Below, piece by piece: positions 24,059-31,421 of a DNA stretch of 31,421 bases; the stretch's first letter is position 1, and each line of letters opens with the position of its first letter. Position numbers and translations under genes: made by a program. The notes beneath the pieces were generated by a model. It was not told the DNA's origin. It saw nothing but the letters and a program-made list of their open reading frames with translations, and did no database searches. This DNA is from a bacterium UBP15_UBA6099 (GTDB lineage Bacteria > UBP15 > UBA6099), in contig DIWT01000006.1 of assembly GCA_002435745.1 (NCBI GenBank), positions 1 through 31,421 on the forward strand. The letters run 5' to 3'.

Positions 24059-24200
24059 AATAAAAAAGAGACCGGAAGTTTCGGCGTGTGAGCGCGAGAT
24101 GACCTGATTAGTAGTAGTCTGACTCGCGTTGCCGTCGCTTCCGGCCTGCGTGAGAGTAAGTCGAGCGGATTTTCACGATGCCCGCGCGCAAAAATGCGCG

Positions 24201-24965
24201 TTACTGCGTAATCCGCTCGAAAGCCTGCGTTAACATTTCTCTAATTTCGCTCATGGCGTCGGACCCGGAATCGGATTCGGAGCCGTTTTCTTCCCACAGA
24301 TTGGTCAACGCTTCCAGAAGCGAGTTCTGCTCGGATTCCGTCGAGTAAAGAAGATACTGAGCGATTTTAGCGTTCTGAGCGGCGGCGTCCGTGGAATCTG
24401 TTTCTTCCTCGGAATCGCTTTCGTTCACTTCAGAGCCGCATTTGGAGCATGCGGAGGCTCCGTCCTCGATTTTCGCACCGCAGACGGCGCAAGTGGAACA
24501 TTCTTCCGAGGCGGAAACGCCGCCCGCGCCTCCGGAAGCGCCCGAGGCGCCCGCCGGGGGAGCGCCGCCCGCTCCCTGCGGCCCGCCGCCGCCGCGAGGC
24601 ATTTGCGGCGGCTGCAGAGACGTCAGATCGCCGGTCGAGGCTGCGGTTTCGAATCTTGTCGCGAGGGATTCAAGCATTCCGGCGTCCATCCCGTCGGCGT
24701 CCGAGTTCGACGCCGCTTCGCGCAACTTTGCGGCGATGTCGCCGCAAAGTTCCTTAAACTTATCCGGGTCCGCCTCTTGAAGCTGCGAAAGCTTCGAAAG
24801 CAGGTCGGCCGGACCCGAAAATTCAAACGTGTCTCCCAGCGGATTTCCGTTCTCGACATTCGCCCCGCTCACCGCGTCGTTGATTGCCGAATCGATCCGC
24901 TGTTTCATGACGTTCATGTACTGCTGAATGTTAGAAGTCAAATTCTGGGTTCCCGAAACATCCAT
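24201..24965 (-). CDS. Modular Gly/Pro-rich zinc-ribbon protein (paralogue 2)
   Basis: 254 aa, family unknown. Residues 53-117 are the shared module (LLSKLSQLQEADPDKFKEL, later LATRFETAASTGDLTSL). A Gly/Pro/Ala-rich linker (about 118-152) follows, then a zinc ribbon with C159-x2-C162 and C173-x2-C176 (C156 also nearby), an acidic Ser/Glu/Asp stretch (181-195) and a helical tail ending AFERITQ. There is no signal peptide or membrane segment. The neighbouring gene upstream carries two copies of the same module. AAGGAGAAGG precedes the ATG. It sits at the end of the minus-strand run that begins with the ECF sigma factor. Confidence 0.75.
   Translation of the reverse strand: MDVSGTQNLTSNIQQYMNVMKQRIDSAINDAVSGANVENGNPLGDTFEFSGPADLLSKLSQLQEADPDKFKELCGDIAAKLREAASNSDADGMDAGMLESLATRFETAASTGDLTSLQPPQMPRGGGGPQGAGGAPPAGASGASGGAGGVSASEECSTCAVCGAKIEDGASACSKCGSEVNESDSEEETDSTDAAAQNAKIAQYLLYSTESEQNSLLEALTNLWEENGSESDSGSDAMSEIREMLTQAFERITQ
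24615..24809 (-). repeat. Protein module copy 3 (DP-x2-FK ... TGDL-T/S)
   Basis: Encodes residues 53-117 of the downstream paralogue. It aligns with the two modules at 25260-25448 and 25590-25778 through L-x2-LQ-x2-DP-x2-FK, I-x2-KL-x2-AA, LA-x2-F-x2-AA and TGDL[ST]-L. Confidence 0.75.
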
Positions 24966-25034
24966 TGTCCTTCTCCTTTAATGGTGTCAAGCCGAAAGGC
25001 GGCGCGAGACGTCGCCGTCCGTCCGGCAAGCCGC

Positions 25035-25937
25035 TCAGCTTGTGGCTATGCGGGACGAACCGAGGGCCGCCAGCAGAACATCGCGGGCTTCCTTGATGGC
25101 TGTTTCCCAACTGTCCGTGACAGTCGCGCTCGCGCGGTCGCTCGCTTCGAAAATCTCCGACATCGAGCTTCGGCTTCCGGTAGACGCGTCGGATGTGTAT
25201 GCCGAGATGCGCGATTCGAACGGGGGAGGCGGAGGCGGCGGGGGAGGCTGCTGAGTTTGCGTTAACTCCCCTGATTCGAGACTGGCCAAGAAATCATCCG
25301 CAAGCGCCGCGAAGGCTTCCGCCTCAAACCCGGACCCCTGAACTTCCTCGGAAGCATCGAGCAGTTTTTCCTCAATTGACGCGAGGAGAGTTTCATAGCT
25401 CTCTTGGTCGGTTTCCTTGAGTTCGAGGAGTTTCTCGAAGATTTCGCTGAGCGACATGCCTGAGATATCGCCGAGGACGCCGCCGCAGTCCTCGTTCGCC
25501 TGTTCGACCGCGCTGATAACCTCGGATTCCGCCATTGGGGGCGGAGGAGGCGGGGGCGGTCTGTGGCCGGCCTCTCTTGCCCCGCCTGCCGCCAGCGTCG
25601 AGAGGTCTCCTGTTTCAGCCGCCTCGCTGAACTTTGCGGCTATTTCCGACAGAATCCCGGAAACGATGGAATCTTCGCTTGACTCCTCGGCGGCAGCAAG
25701 CAACTTCGACGAGATTTCGTTCAAAATGCTTTTGAAACTTTCCGGGTCCGTTTGCTGGATGCTCCAAAGCGTCGAGAGCGTCCCGGATGAAGAAGACAGA
25801 TAGGCGGTGTCAACGCTCAACGCCCCGTCCGTTCCGCTCTGCCCGGTTGCGACGTTGTTTGCGGTTATGCCTGTCGGCTGAACCATCTGCAGCATCGCAA
25901 GGTACATATTAGAGTTGTCGATTCTATCCAAGCTCAT
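25035..25937 (-). CDS. Modular polyproline protein with two repeats (paralogue 1)
   Basis: 300 aa, family unknown. It has two copies of a module of about 63 residues: residues 54-116 (WSIQQTDPESFKSILNEI, FSEAAETGDLSTL) and 164-226 (LLELKETDQESYETLLASI, FLASLESGELTQT). Each is followed by a polyproline run (P8 at about 127-134 and P9 at about 231-239). The N-terminal 50 residues and the C-terminal tail (SSMSEIFEASDRAS) are Ser/Thr-rich. It is acidic, with no signal peptide or membrane helix. Polyproline runs usually need EF-P for translation. GAGGTGA precedes the ATG, and the 208-bp upstream gap holds several hairpins. Confidence 0.75.
   Translation of the reverse strand: MSLDRIDNSNMYLAMLQMVQPTGITANNVATGQSGTDGALSVDTAYLSSSSGTLSTLWSIQQTDPESFKSILNEISSKLLAAAEESSEDSIVSGILSEIAAKFSEAAETGDLSTLAAGGAREAGHRPPPPPPPPMAESEVISAVEQANEDCGGVLGDISGMSLSEIFEKLLELKETDQESYETLLASIEEKLLDASEEVQGSGFEAEAFAALADDFLASLESGELTQTQQPPPPPPPPPFESRISAYTSDASTGSRSSMSEIFEASDRASATVTDSWETAIKEARDVLLAALGSSRIATS
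25260..25448 (-). repeat. Protein module copy 2
   Basis: Encodes residues 164-226 of the polyproline paralogue, the more divergent copy (DQ-x2-YE for DP-x2-FK, SGEL for TGDL), followed by the P9 run. Confidence 0.7.
25590..25778 (-). repeat. Protein module copy 1
   Basis: Encodes residues 54-116 of the polyproline paralogue (DPESFK, ISSKLLAAAEE, IAAKFSEAAETGDLSTL), followed by the P8 run. Confidence 0.75.
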
Positions 25938-25970
25938 GTTTCACCTCAAATTTGGCAATGTAAAACCATT

Positions 25971-26057
25971 CGCCTCTTCAGTCGTTCGGAGGCGTTTAAA
26001 GGCTTCCTGAAAAGGTCCGGCCTTTATTTTGCATCCGTCATGGAGTCCGTCGGATGC
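25971..26057 (-). other. Hairpin-rich leader upstream of the polyproline gene
   Basis: Two perfect short inverted repeats: GCATCCG (26031-26037) with CGGATGC (26051-26057), and CGCCTC (25971-25976) with GAGGCG (25989-25994). A small AAAGG/CCTTT stem lies at 26011-26025. They fall in the gap before the ATG at 25937 and may be a structured 5' leader. No T-tract follows on the minus strand, so they are not ordinary terminators for the upstream gene. Confidence 0.4.
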
Positions 26058-26145
26058 GGCTCAAATCTTTAATGCTAAAATCTCAATAGGCGATCCCTCC
26101 TTTAAAGGATGGACGGGAGATGTTCCGCGCGGTCGCTGTTCTCCG

Positions 26146-26697
26146 CTATTTCCCCCGGTCTTCTAGCTCGAATGGTTCTTGCGGAGGCGGTCCGCCCGGA
26201 AACGGTTCTCCGCCGTCTCGCGGCCCCATGCCCCTGTGAGGTTTCGGAGGCATGAAGCCCCCTTCTCCCATCGGCCCTTTTACCCTGCTTTCAAAATCTC
26301 TCGCCATCCTTTTTTCAAGTTCCGCAAACTTTTTCTTCTGTTCTTCGTCTAGCATATCGCTTATCTGAGAAGAGATTTTTTTTCGCATCTCCTGAATGCT
26401 GTTCCACATTTCGTCCCTGTGTCTAATCATCTCTTGCTCGTTGTTTTCCGTTATCACAAGCAGTTGAGCCGCCTGAGCGTCAGACAGAGAAAGCTCTTCC
26501 GTGAGCATGTGAACGAAATTTCCCCTCATCTGTTCGCGATGCGGCAGGCGCGCCTGTCCCGGCTCAGGCATGGGAGGCCTTCCGCCCGCAATAAGACCTT
26601 TTCGTTCGGCAGTCATCCCCGCGAGCGCGCCACCTAGAAACCCGGCGATGAACACGAGCGCCACAGAAAAAATTATCCATTTTTTTGCCTGTTCCAT
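26146..26697 (-). CDS. Spy/CpxP-like membrane-anchored periplasmic protein
   Basis: 183 aa. An N-terminal signal anchor (WIIFSVALVFIAGFLGGALAG, about 7-27) is followed by a helical domain at about 60-140: ELSLSDAQAAQLLVITENN and EMWNSIQEMRKKISSQI with DEEQKKKFAELEKRM. This is the LTxxQ/Spy-CpxP-ZraP-CnrX helical-hairpin pattern of chaperone and metal-sensing periplasmic proteins. A Pro/Gly/Met/His-rich tail (about 141-183) could bind metal (inference). It lies downstream of the ECF sigma and anti-sigma genes, as metal- and stress-sensing CnrX-type proteins often do. GGAGG precedes the ATG. Confidence 0.8.
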   Translation of the reverse strand: MEQAKKWIIFSVALVFIAGFLGGALAGMTAERKGLIAGGRPPMPEPGQARLPHREQMRGNFVHMLTEELSLSDAQAAQLLVITENNEQEMIRHRDEMWNSIQEMRKKISSQISDMLDEEQKKKFAELEKRMARDFESRVKGPMGEGGFMPPKPHRGMGPRDGGEPFPGGPPPQEPFELEDRGK

Positions 26698-26730
26698 GTT
26701 TCTTTCCCTCCGTGATAACTGTTTTATCCC

Positions 26731-26959
26731 GGATTCGCCGATAGATCCGACGAACCGGGGCGATTTTCATAGCGGCGAACTGCTTCGTTGCCGCCACATT
26801 TTTTTGTTCAGTAGGGGCGCGGTTTCCGCGCCCAATAACTGTGACAATTTGGGGCGAGGCAACCCCGCCCCTACCTCAAAAATTCGTCTCGCGTTCCGCA
26901 TTTCATCCGTTCTGAACAATCGCTCCCGAATCCTAATGAAGGATTCGGGTTTATTCCGG
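26731..26959. repeat. 230-bp structured intergenic repeat, copy 2
   Basis: Closely similar to 23828-24058, with the same core inverted repeat (26811-26874). It lies inside the co-directional gap between the anti-sigma gene and the Spy-like gene, and its edge overlaps the last codons of the anti-sigma gene. It therefore separates the first two operon genes from the third. Confidence 0.85.
26925..26949. other. Perfect 9-bp hairpin directly after the anti-sigma stop codon
   Basis: CCCGAATCC (26925-26933) and GGATTCGGG (26941-26949) with a 7-nt loop, one base past the TAA at 26951-26953 on the minus strand. It is part of repeat copy 2; in copy 1 the same place (24025-24049) is degenerate. It may attenuate transcription into the Spy-like gene, although no T-tract follows on the minus strand. 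Confidence 0.6.
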
Positions 26960-27448
26960 CAGCGCGTACAGATTCTCGAACGCGCTTGAGATGTCTCCTG
27001 ATAGAAAAGTCCTGTCGCTTTCCTCCAGCAGGCTGAATGGATAGTAGTCAGGACTGTTTTTTGCGATCGCAGAGCCGTTTTCCGATGTCGCGACAACGTT
27101 TTTAATTTCTATTTCTTTCAGGTTCAAAGCGACTAGGCCGCCGAACAGAAAGAACATGCACGCGGCCGCCGCCCCGATCTTTCTGCACATCGAAACGACC
27201 GCGCCCGGATTCACTCTTGCGGCGGATTCTCCGCCGGACATCTCGCAAAGGATTCTGTCTCTCAGCGCGGGGGTCGGCCTGATTCTCCCAATCTGCTCGA
27301 ACGTCTCCGCCATCGTCCTAGTATCCTTTACTAGGCTCATGCAGGCGGCGCATTCGAGCAGATGATGACGAATATTTCTCGCTTCGGATGGGGATAGTTC
27401 GCCCTCAGCGTAGAGTCGCGCGCGCTTTTGAAACTTGCATTTTTTCAT
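26951..27448 (-). CDS. Anti-sigma factor with zinc-finger (zf-HC2) domain
   Basis: 165 aa. The N-terminal cytoplasmic zinc-binding anti-sigma domain has H29-x3-C33-x2-C36 within HHLLECAACMSLV. One membrane helix follows at about 88-110 (IGAAAACMFFLFGGLVALNL), then a periplasmic tail of about 55 residues. Such proteins hold the cognate ECF sigma factor at the membrane until a signal releases it. Its start overlaps the sigma gene by 44 bp, with AAAGGA before the ATG, so the pair is translationally coupled. The C-terminal codons run into repeat copy 2. Confidence 0.88.
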   Translation of the reverse strand: MKKCKFQKRARLYAEGELSPSEARNIRHHLLECAACMSLVKDTRTMAETFEQIGRIRPTPALRDRILCEMSGGESAARVNPGAVVSMCRKIGAAAACMFFLFGGLVALNLKEIEIKNVVATSENGSAIAKNSPDYYPFSLLEESDRTFLSGDISSAFENLYALPE

Positions 27449-27986
27449 GGCTCTTTTCCTTTTTCGATGGTATTTCGCGCATTTCTTTTCTCAGCCGTTC
27501 TTTTGCCCTGTGAAGCCTTGATTCGACCGTGCCTATGGAAATGCCGAGGATTTTCGAGATGTCGCCGTAAGAGAGACCTTCGACGCATCTAAGAGCGACC
27601 ACCTCTCTGAATTTCGTCGGAAGACGCATCATTGCCGCCGTCGCCGCTCGTCTCGCCTCGTCCTCCAGAAACCGCCTTTCAACCTCGTCTTCCGTCCCGG
27701 TCGTTCCGCTCAGTTCCGCCGCCTCGGCTCCGATGTCGCACAACAGCCTAGCGCGCCGGGCGTTTTTTTTAAGATGGGTTTTCGCCGCGTTCATCGCTAT
27801 TCTGTACAGCCAAGTGTATGGGCTTGATCTTCCTTCGAACTCGCCCCAGCGCCTGTGAGCCGACACGAATGTTTCCTGCGTTACATCCTCGGCGTCCTGA
27901 TATTTTCCGAGCATGCAAAACACGGCGTTGAAAACCCGCTCGCCATATTCGTCGTACAACCGCTCTATGTTCTCATGCTTGTCCAC
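27405..27986 (-). CDS. ECF-family RNA polymerase sigma factor (sigma-70 group 4)
   Basis: 193 aa. Region 2 (about 9-75) includes LYDEYGERVFNAVFCMLGKYQDAEDVTQETFVSAHRRW and TWLYRIAMNAAKTHLKK, the core-binding and -10 recognition parts. Region 4 (about 125-175) contains LPTKFREVVALRCVEGLSYGDI and ISIGTVESRLHRAKERLRK, the -35 recognition HTH. The predicted start is a GTG at 27986 with a weak ribosome site. It directs transcription of a stress or envelope regulon with its partner anti-sigma factor and may control its own operon through the motif at 28017-28045. It is the first gene of the minus-strand run. Confidence 0.93.
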   Translation of the reverse strand: MDKHENIERLYDEYGERVFNAVFCMLGKYQDAEDVTQETFVSAHRRWGEFEGRSSPYTWLYRIAMNAAKTHLKKNARRARLLCDIGAEAAELSGTTGTEDEVERRFLEDEARRAATAAMMRLPTKFREVVALRCVEGLSYGDISKILGISIGTVESRLHRAKERLRKEMREIPSKKEKSHEKMQVSKARATLR

Positions 27987-28016
27987 TCGGCCGGCTTCGC
28001 ATCGCGCTTTTTCAAG

Positions 28017-28045
28017 TTAGACTAGGCAGAAATCGTTTTTATTCC
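28017..28045 (-). promoter_or_regulatory. Possible ECF-type autoregulatory promoter
   Basis: On the minus strand GGAAT (28041-28045) and TCTAA (28017-28021), 19 bp apart between these boxes, resemble the GGAAC/TCTGA layout of ECF promoters. It lies 30 bp before the sigma-factor start. I see no strong copies elsewhere, so this is weak. Confidence 0.3.
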
Positions 28046-28107
28046 TTTTTTAAAAAATAATCCAAGCCGGGAGCTTGGGGCGCGGCGCCGGCGATTTCGG
28101 TTTCCGC

Positions 28108-28137
28108 TTCACTCCCGGTCACTCGCGGAGTTATAAT
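28108..28137 (+). promoter_or_regulatory. Putative promoter of the acyl-CoA synthetase gene
   Basis: TTCACT (28108-28113) and a perfect TATAAT (28132-28137) with an 18-bp spacer, 68 bp before the ATG at 28206. Confidence 0.5.
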
Positions 28138-28205
28138 GTTCCTCTTAGCGAAGCCGGGAGACGCCCGGCCAAACGGCTCATTAAAGAACGGCGGAGGCAA
28201 CGACA

Positions 28206-30293
28206 ATGAGGAAAATTTTCTATCCTGAAAGCATAGCGGTCATAGGCGTTTCGGAATCCCATGACAATTTCGGCAGAAATATAGTGAAAAACCTGCTTGA
28301 TTTCCAGTATCAGGGGCGCATATACCCGGTCGGCAATAAAGGCGGCTCGGTTTTCGGCCTGAAGATATATAAGAGCGTGGAGGACATAAGCGGCGCCGTT
28401 GGGCTGGCAGTCATGCTGATTCCGTCCCGCGCGGTGCCCGAACAGTTCGAAGCCTGCGCGCGCAAAGGAATAAAGAGAGTGTGCATCTCCAGCGGCGGCT
28501 TCTCCGAGTTCGGCGGCGAACGCAAGGAACTTGAACAGAGGTTGATAGATGTCGCCCGCGAGAACGACATCCGGTTCATCGGGCCTAACTGCCTCGCCAT
28601 AATCAATCAGGACCACGGAGTATGCCTGCCGTTCGTGCGGATGAGCCGATTTCCCGTCGGCAATGTTTCCCTGATGACCCAGAGCGGAGGCGTGGGCCTC
28701 AGCTTCATATACATGTTCGCAGCGCAGAACCTCGGAATTAACAAATATGTCAGTCTCGGCAACAAGCTGAACATCGGCGAACAGGACTTGATACCTTTCC
28801 TTGAAAGCGACGACTGCACGGGAGTCATCGGGATGTACCTTGAAGAGATAGACAAAGGACGCGAGTTCATGGAGGCGGTGCGCGGATGCCGCAAGCCGAT
28901 TGTGGTTCTCAAATCCAACACCACCGCCACAGGCGCGCGAGTGGCCGCCTCTCACACCGCCGCCATCGCCAACGACGACCGCGTGGTGGACGCCGCCCTG
29001 AAGCAAGTAGGCGTCGCCCGCATCGAAAACATGCACGACATGACGGCGGCCTGCAAGATATTCAAGATGCCGCCGATGAAAGGCAACCGGGTGGCCATAC
29101 TCACCCCGACGGGCGGATACGCCGTCATCCTAGCCGACATGTGCGAGAAATACGGATTCGAGATACCGCCGTTCAGCAAGGATTTCGTAGACGACGTCTC
29201 GAAACATGTGCGCGCGGGCGTGATAAGACTGACCAACCCGCTCGACCTCGGCGACATGTTTGATCTCCAGATGGTGGCGCACACCGTCGTTCGCGCCATG
29301 CAGGAGCCTCAGTTCGACGCGCTAATACTCTCTTGGATTTTTATGCGAGACACCGGCCTGACATCCGACAGCGTGAATATTTTTCCGATTCTCGACTCGA
29401 TGCTGAAGCGTATACCCAAGCCGATTGCGCTGTCCCTCGTCGGCTCTCCGAGCGACATTTCCCAGATTCAGAAAACCACTGATTTTCCGATATTCAGCAG
29501 CCCCGAAGGATCCCTGCGCGCGCTGTCCATCCTGCGCAATCATCACTCCTCGGCAGGCGAGCTTCGCGCGCAGATTCCCATAATAAAAGAAGATATAGAT
29601 AAAGAGAGCATAGAGCGCGCGCTCGACGCGGCGGGAGAGGGCGGACAGCTAGGCGTGGAAGCGCTGGACGTTCTACAAGCCTGCGGCATCCCAACCGTTC
29701 CCGTCAAACTCGCGGCAACCGCCGAAGAAGCAGTCGTTGCGGCTTCGGAGATGGGATACCCTGTGGCTATGAAAATCGCCTCGAAAGACATATTGCACAA
29801 AACGGATTCAGGCGGAGTTAAACTGAACATATCTAGCGACAAAGAATGCCGCGCCGCTTTTGAAGAAATGATGAAGTCGGCGGCGGAAAAAGTCCCCGGA
29901 GCGGCGCTGTCCGGAGTTCATGTGCAGAAGATGGCCGCGCAAGGGCGCGAAATGATAGTCGGCGCGACTCTGAACGAATCCTTCGGACATGTCGTGACGT
30001 TCGGCGTCGGCGGCGTTGCGGTGGAAGCCCTCGGAGACATCTCGATAAGAGTCGCCCCCATAGGGCCGCTGGACGCTTCGGCGCTGCTCGACGAGATAAA
30101 AGCTTCGCGGATGCTCGGCGCGTTCAGAGGCATGCCCCCCGCCGACCGAGACGCGCTCAAGGATGTCCTCTACAGAGTGTCCACCCTCGTGACGAAGTTT
30201 CCGAGGATAAAGGAACTGGACATCAATCCCTTGATAGCGTACGAAGAAGGAAAGGGGTGCGCGGCGGTGGACGCGAGGATAATACTGCGCTGA
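28206..30293 (+). CDS. ADP-forming acetate--CoA ligase (acyl-CoA synthetase, fused alpha and beta)
   Basis: 695 aa, fusion of the two ACD subunits. The CoA-binding Rossmann domain is at about 1-130 (YPESIAVIGVSESHDNFG, FIGPNCLAI), then succinyl-CoA-ligase-like domains to about 460, with active-site H250 in VAASHTAAIAND. An ATP-grasp domain at about 470-695 has MKIASKDILHKTDSGGV and ELDINPLIAYEEGKG. It converts acyl-CoA plus ADP and phosphate to the acid, CoA and ATP, the energy-yielding step when anaerobes ferment amino acids or pyruvate. Whether acetate or aryl/branched acids are preferred cannot be read. GGAGG precedes the ATG. Its context next to peptide uptake and aminotransferases fits amino-acid fermentation (inference). 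Confidence 0.93.
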   Translation: MRKIFYPESIAVIGVSESHDNFGRNIVKNLLDFQYQGRIYPVGNKGGSVFGLKIYKSVEDISGAVGLAVMLIPSRAVPEQFEACARKGIKRVCISSGGFSEFGGERKELEQRLIDVARENDIRFIGPNCLAIINQDHGVCLPFVRMSRFPVGNVSLMTQSGGVGLSFIYMFAAQNLGINKYVSLGNKLNIGEQDLIPFLESDDCTGVIGMYLEEIDKGREFMEAVRGCRKPIVVLKSNTTATGARVAASHTAAIANDDRVVDAALKQVGVARIENMHDMTAACKIFKMPPMKGNRVAILTPTGGYAVILADMCEKYGFEIPPFSKDFVDDVSKHVRAGVIRLTNPLDLGDMFDLQMVAHTVVRAMQEPQFDALILSWIFMRDTGLTSDSVNIFPILDSMLKRIPKPIALSLVGSPSDISQIQKTTDFPIFSSPEGSLRALSILRNHHSSAGELRAQIPIIKEDIDKESIERALDAAGEGGQLGVEALDVLQACGIPTVPVKLAATAEEAVVAASEMGYPVAMKIASKDILHKTDSGGVKLNISSDKECRAAFEEMMKSAAEKVPGAALSGVHVQKMAAQGREMIVGATLNESFGHVVTFGVGGVAVEALGDISIRVAPIGPLDASALLDEIKASRMLGAFRGMPPADRDALKDVLYRVSTLVTKFPRIKELDINPLIAYEEGKGCAAVDARIILR

Positions 30294-30309
30294 GCGGGCA
30301 GAGCGAAAA

Positions 30310-30327
30310 GCGCGGAATTTACCGCGC
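30310..30327. other. Short hairpin after the acyl-CoA synthetase gene
   Basis: GCGCGG (30310-30315) pairs with CCGCGC (30322-30327) around AATTTA, 16 bp past the stop codon. No T-tract follows on the plus strand, so it is a weak terminator candidate. Confidence 0.3.
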
Positions 30328-30350
30328 GAAAACTTTCGAGTTCCGGGCGC

Positions 30351-30378
30351 TTGAAAAAGCGGCGGGGATGGGTATAAT
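30351..30378 (+). promoter_or_regulatory. rRNA promoter P1 (putative)
   Basis: TTGAAA (30351-30356) and a perfect TATAAT (30373-30378) with a 16-bp spacer. It is the upstream of two promoters in front of the 16S gene. Confidence 0.6.
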
Positions 30379-30420
30379 AGAAGAGCAAGCGGGAAGTTGA
30401 AAAAAAAGTTTTCTGAAGTC

Positions 30421-30450
30421 TTGACAGTAACGATACCCACCCGGTAGAAT
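30421..30450 (+). promoter_or_regulatory. rRNA promoter P2 (putative)
   Basis: A perfect TTGACA (30421-30426) and TAGAAT (30445-30450) with an 18-bp spacer, about 155 bp before the 16S 5' end. A run of A and T residues (30398-30412) precedes the -35 in the place of an UP element. Confidence 0.75.
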
Positions 30451-30494
30451 ATGCGATTGTCGCGTGAAGACAGGCGGGACGCCGGTCGGAACGG

Positions 30495-30604
30495 TGGAAC
30501 TTGAAAATTGAATAGTGAAGAAGCCAGTTGCAACGAAGAACCGGAAGCCTGCTTAGGCAGGGGACCGGGGAATCACAACCCCAAGAAATCAATTTAATTT
30601 ATTT
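30495..30604 (+). promoter_or_regulatory. 16S rRNA leader with boxA-like sequence and hairpins
   Basis: A boxA-like TTGAAAATTGAATAG (30501-30515) resembles the leader antitermination site of rRNA operons. CCTGC/GCAGG (30548-30561) and GGGG/CCCC (30567-30582) form two small hairpins before the 16S start. Processing and antitermination roles are inferred from position. Confidence 0.4.

Positions 30605-31421
<817 letters not shown>

Noticed and set aside
23823..24107. Open frames in repeat copy 1 with near-identical counterparts in copy 2
   Set aside because: The similarity comes from the repeat itself. The frames are not conserved in start or stop, have no ribosome site and run across hairpins.
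25221..25559. GC-rich repeated triplets as a CRISPR or tandem DNA repeat
   Set aside because: They are codon runs for proline inside a coding frame, without the spacers of a CRISPR array. No CRISPR array, tRNA or transposase was found in the window.
28131..29036. A 301-codon minus-strand open frame opposite the acyl-CoA synthetase
   Set aside because: It is antisense to conserved CoA-binding motifs, so it is explained as a shadow frame.
30540..30590. A riboswitch-like GGGGACCGGGGAATCAC in the 16S leader
   Set aside because: It resembles pieces of the c-di-AMP riboswitch, but the full set of conserved stems is missing and it stands before an rRNA gene. Two simple leader hairpins explain it.

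Overview
The window looks like one continuous piece of a GC-rich bacterial chromosome, with short intergenic gaps, mostly clear Shine-Dalgarno sites and sigma70-type promoters. It ends inside a 16S rRNA gene, which I cannot place in a phylum by eye; it does not match any common cultured group I can recall. A two-cluster ferredoxin, MobB, a complete oligopeptide ABC importer, aminotransferases and an ADP-forming acetate--CoA ligase together suggest (inference) an anaerobe that imports and ferments peptides.

Layout. 1-1.1 kb (minus): ferredoxin and MobB. 1.3-6.4 kb (plus): MVF-type flippase, J-domain/DUF4342-like/TPR protein, membrane protein with an STN-like domain, WYL regulator, zinc-ribbon/CD225 membrane protein and a small acidic protein. 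6.6-12.2 kb (minus): oppABCDF operon with ATGA overlaps. 12.3-15.3 kb (plus): GT-C glycosyltransferase, small HTH protein, STAS protein, histidine phosphatase. 15.5-19.3 kb (minus): four-gene run of DegT aminotransferase, methyltransferase, class I aminotransferase, methyltransferase. 19.4-23.8 kb (plus): secreted protein, second GT-C enzyme, secreted propeller/toroid protein. 24.2-28.0 kb (minus): ECF sigma factor, anti-sigma factor, Spy/CpxP-like protein and two paralogous proteins built from a repeated module. 28.2-31.4 kb (plus): ADP-forming acyl-CoA synthetase, then tandem promoters and the 16S gene.

The standout is the oligopeptide-binding protein (10515-12170). Its sequence blocks are in circularly permuted order: the part that normally forms the C-terminal third comes straight after the lipoprotein signal peptide, and the protein ends where that part would normally start. 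The reading frame, lipobox, promoter and operon position are intact, so it looks like a working natural circular permutant. Other points of interest are the modular proline-rich paralogue pair beside the ECF cassette, a 230-bp structured intergenic repeat present twice, the J/DUF4342-like/TPR architecture and a possible leaderless gene at 19437.
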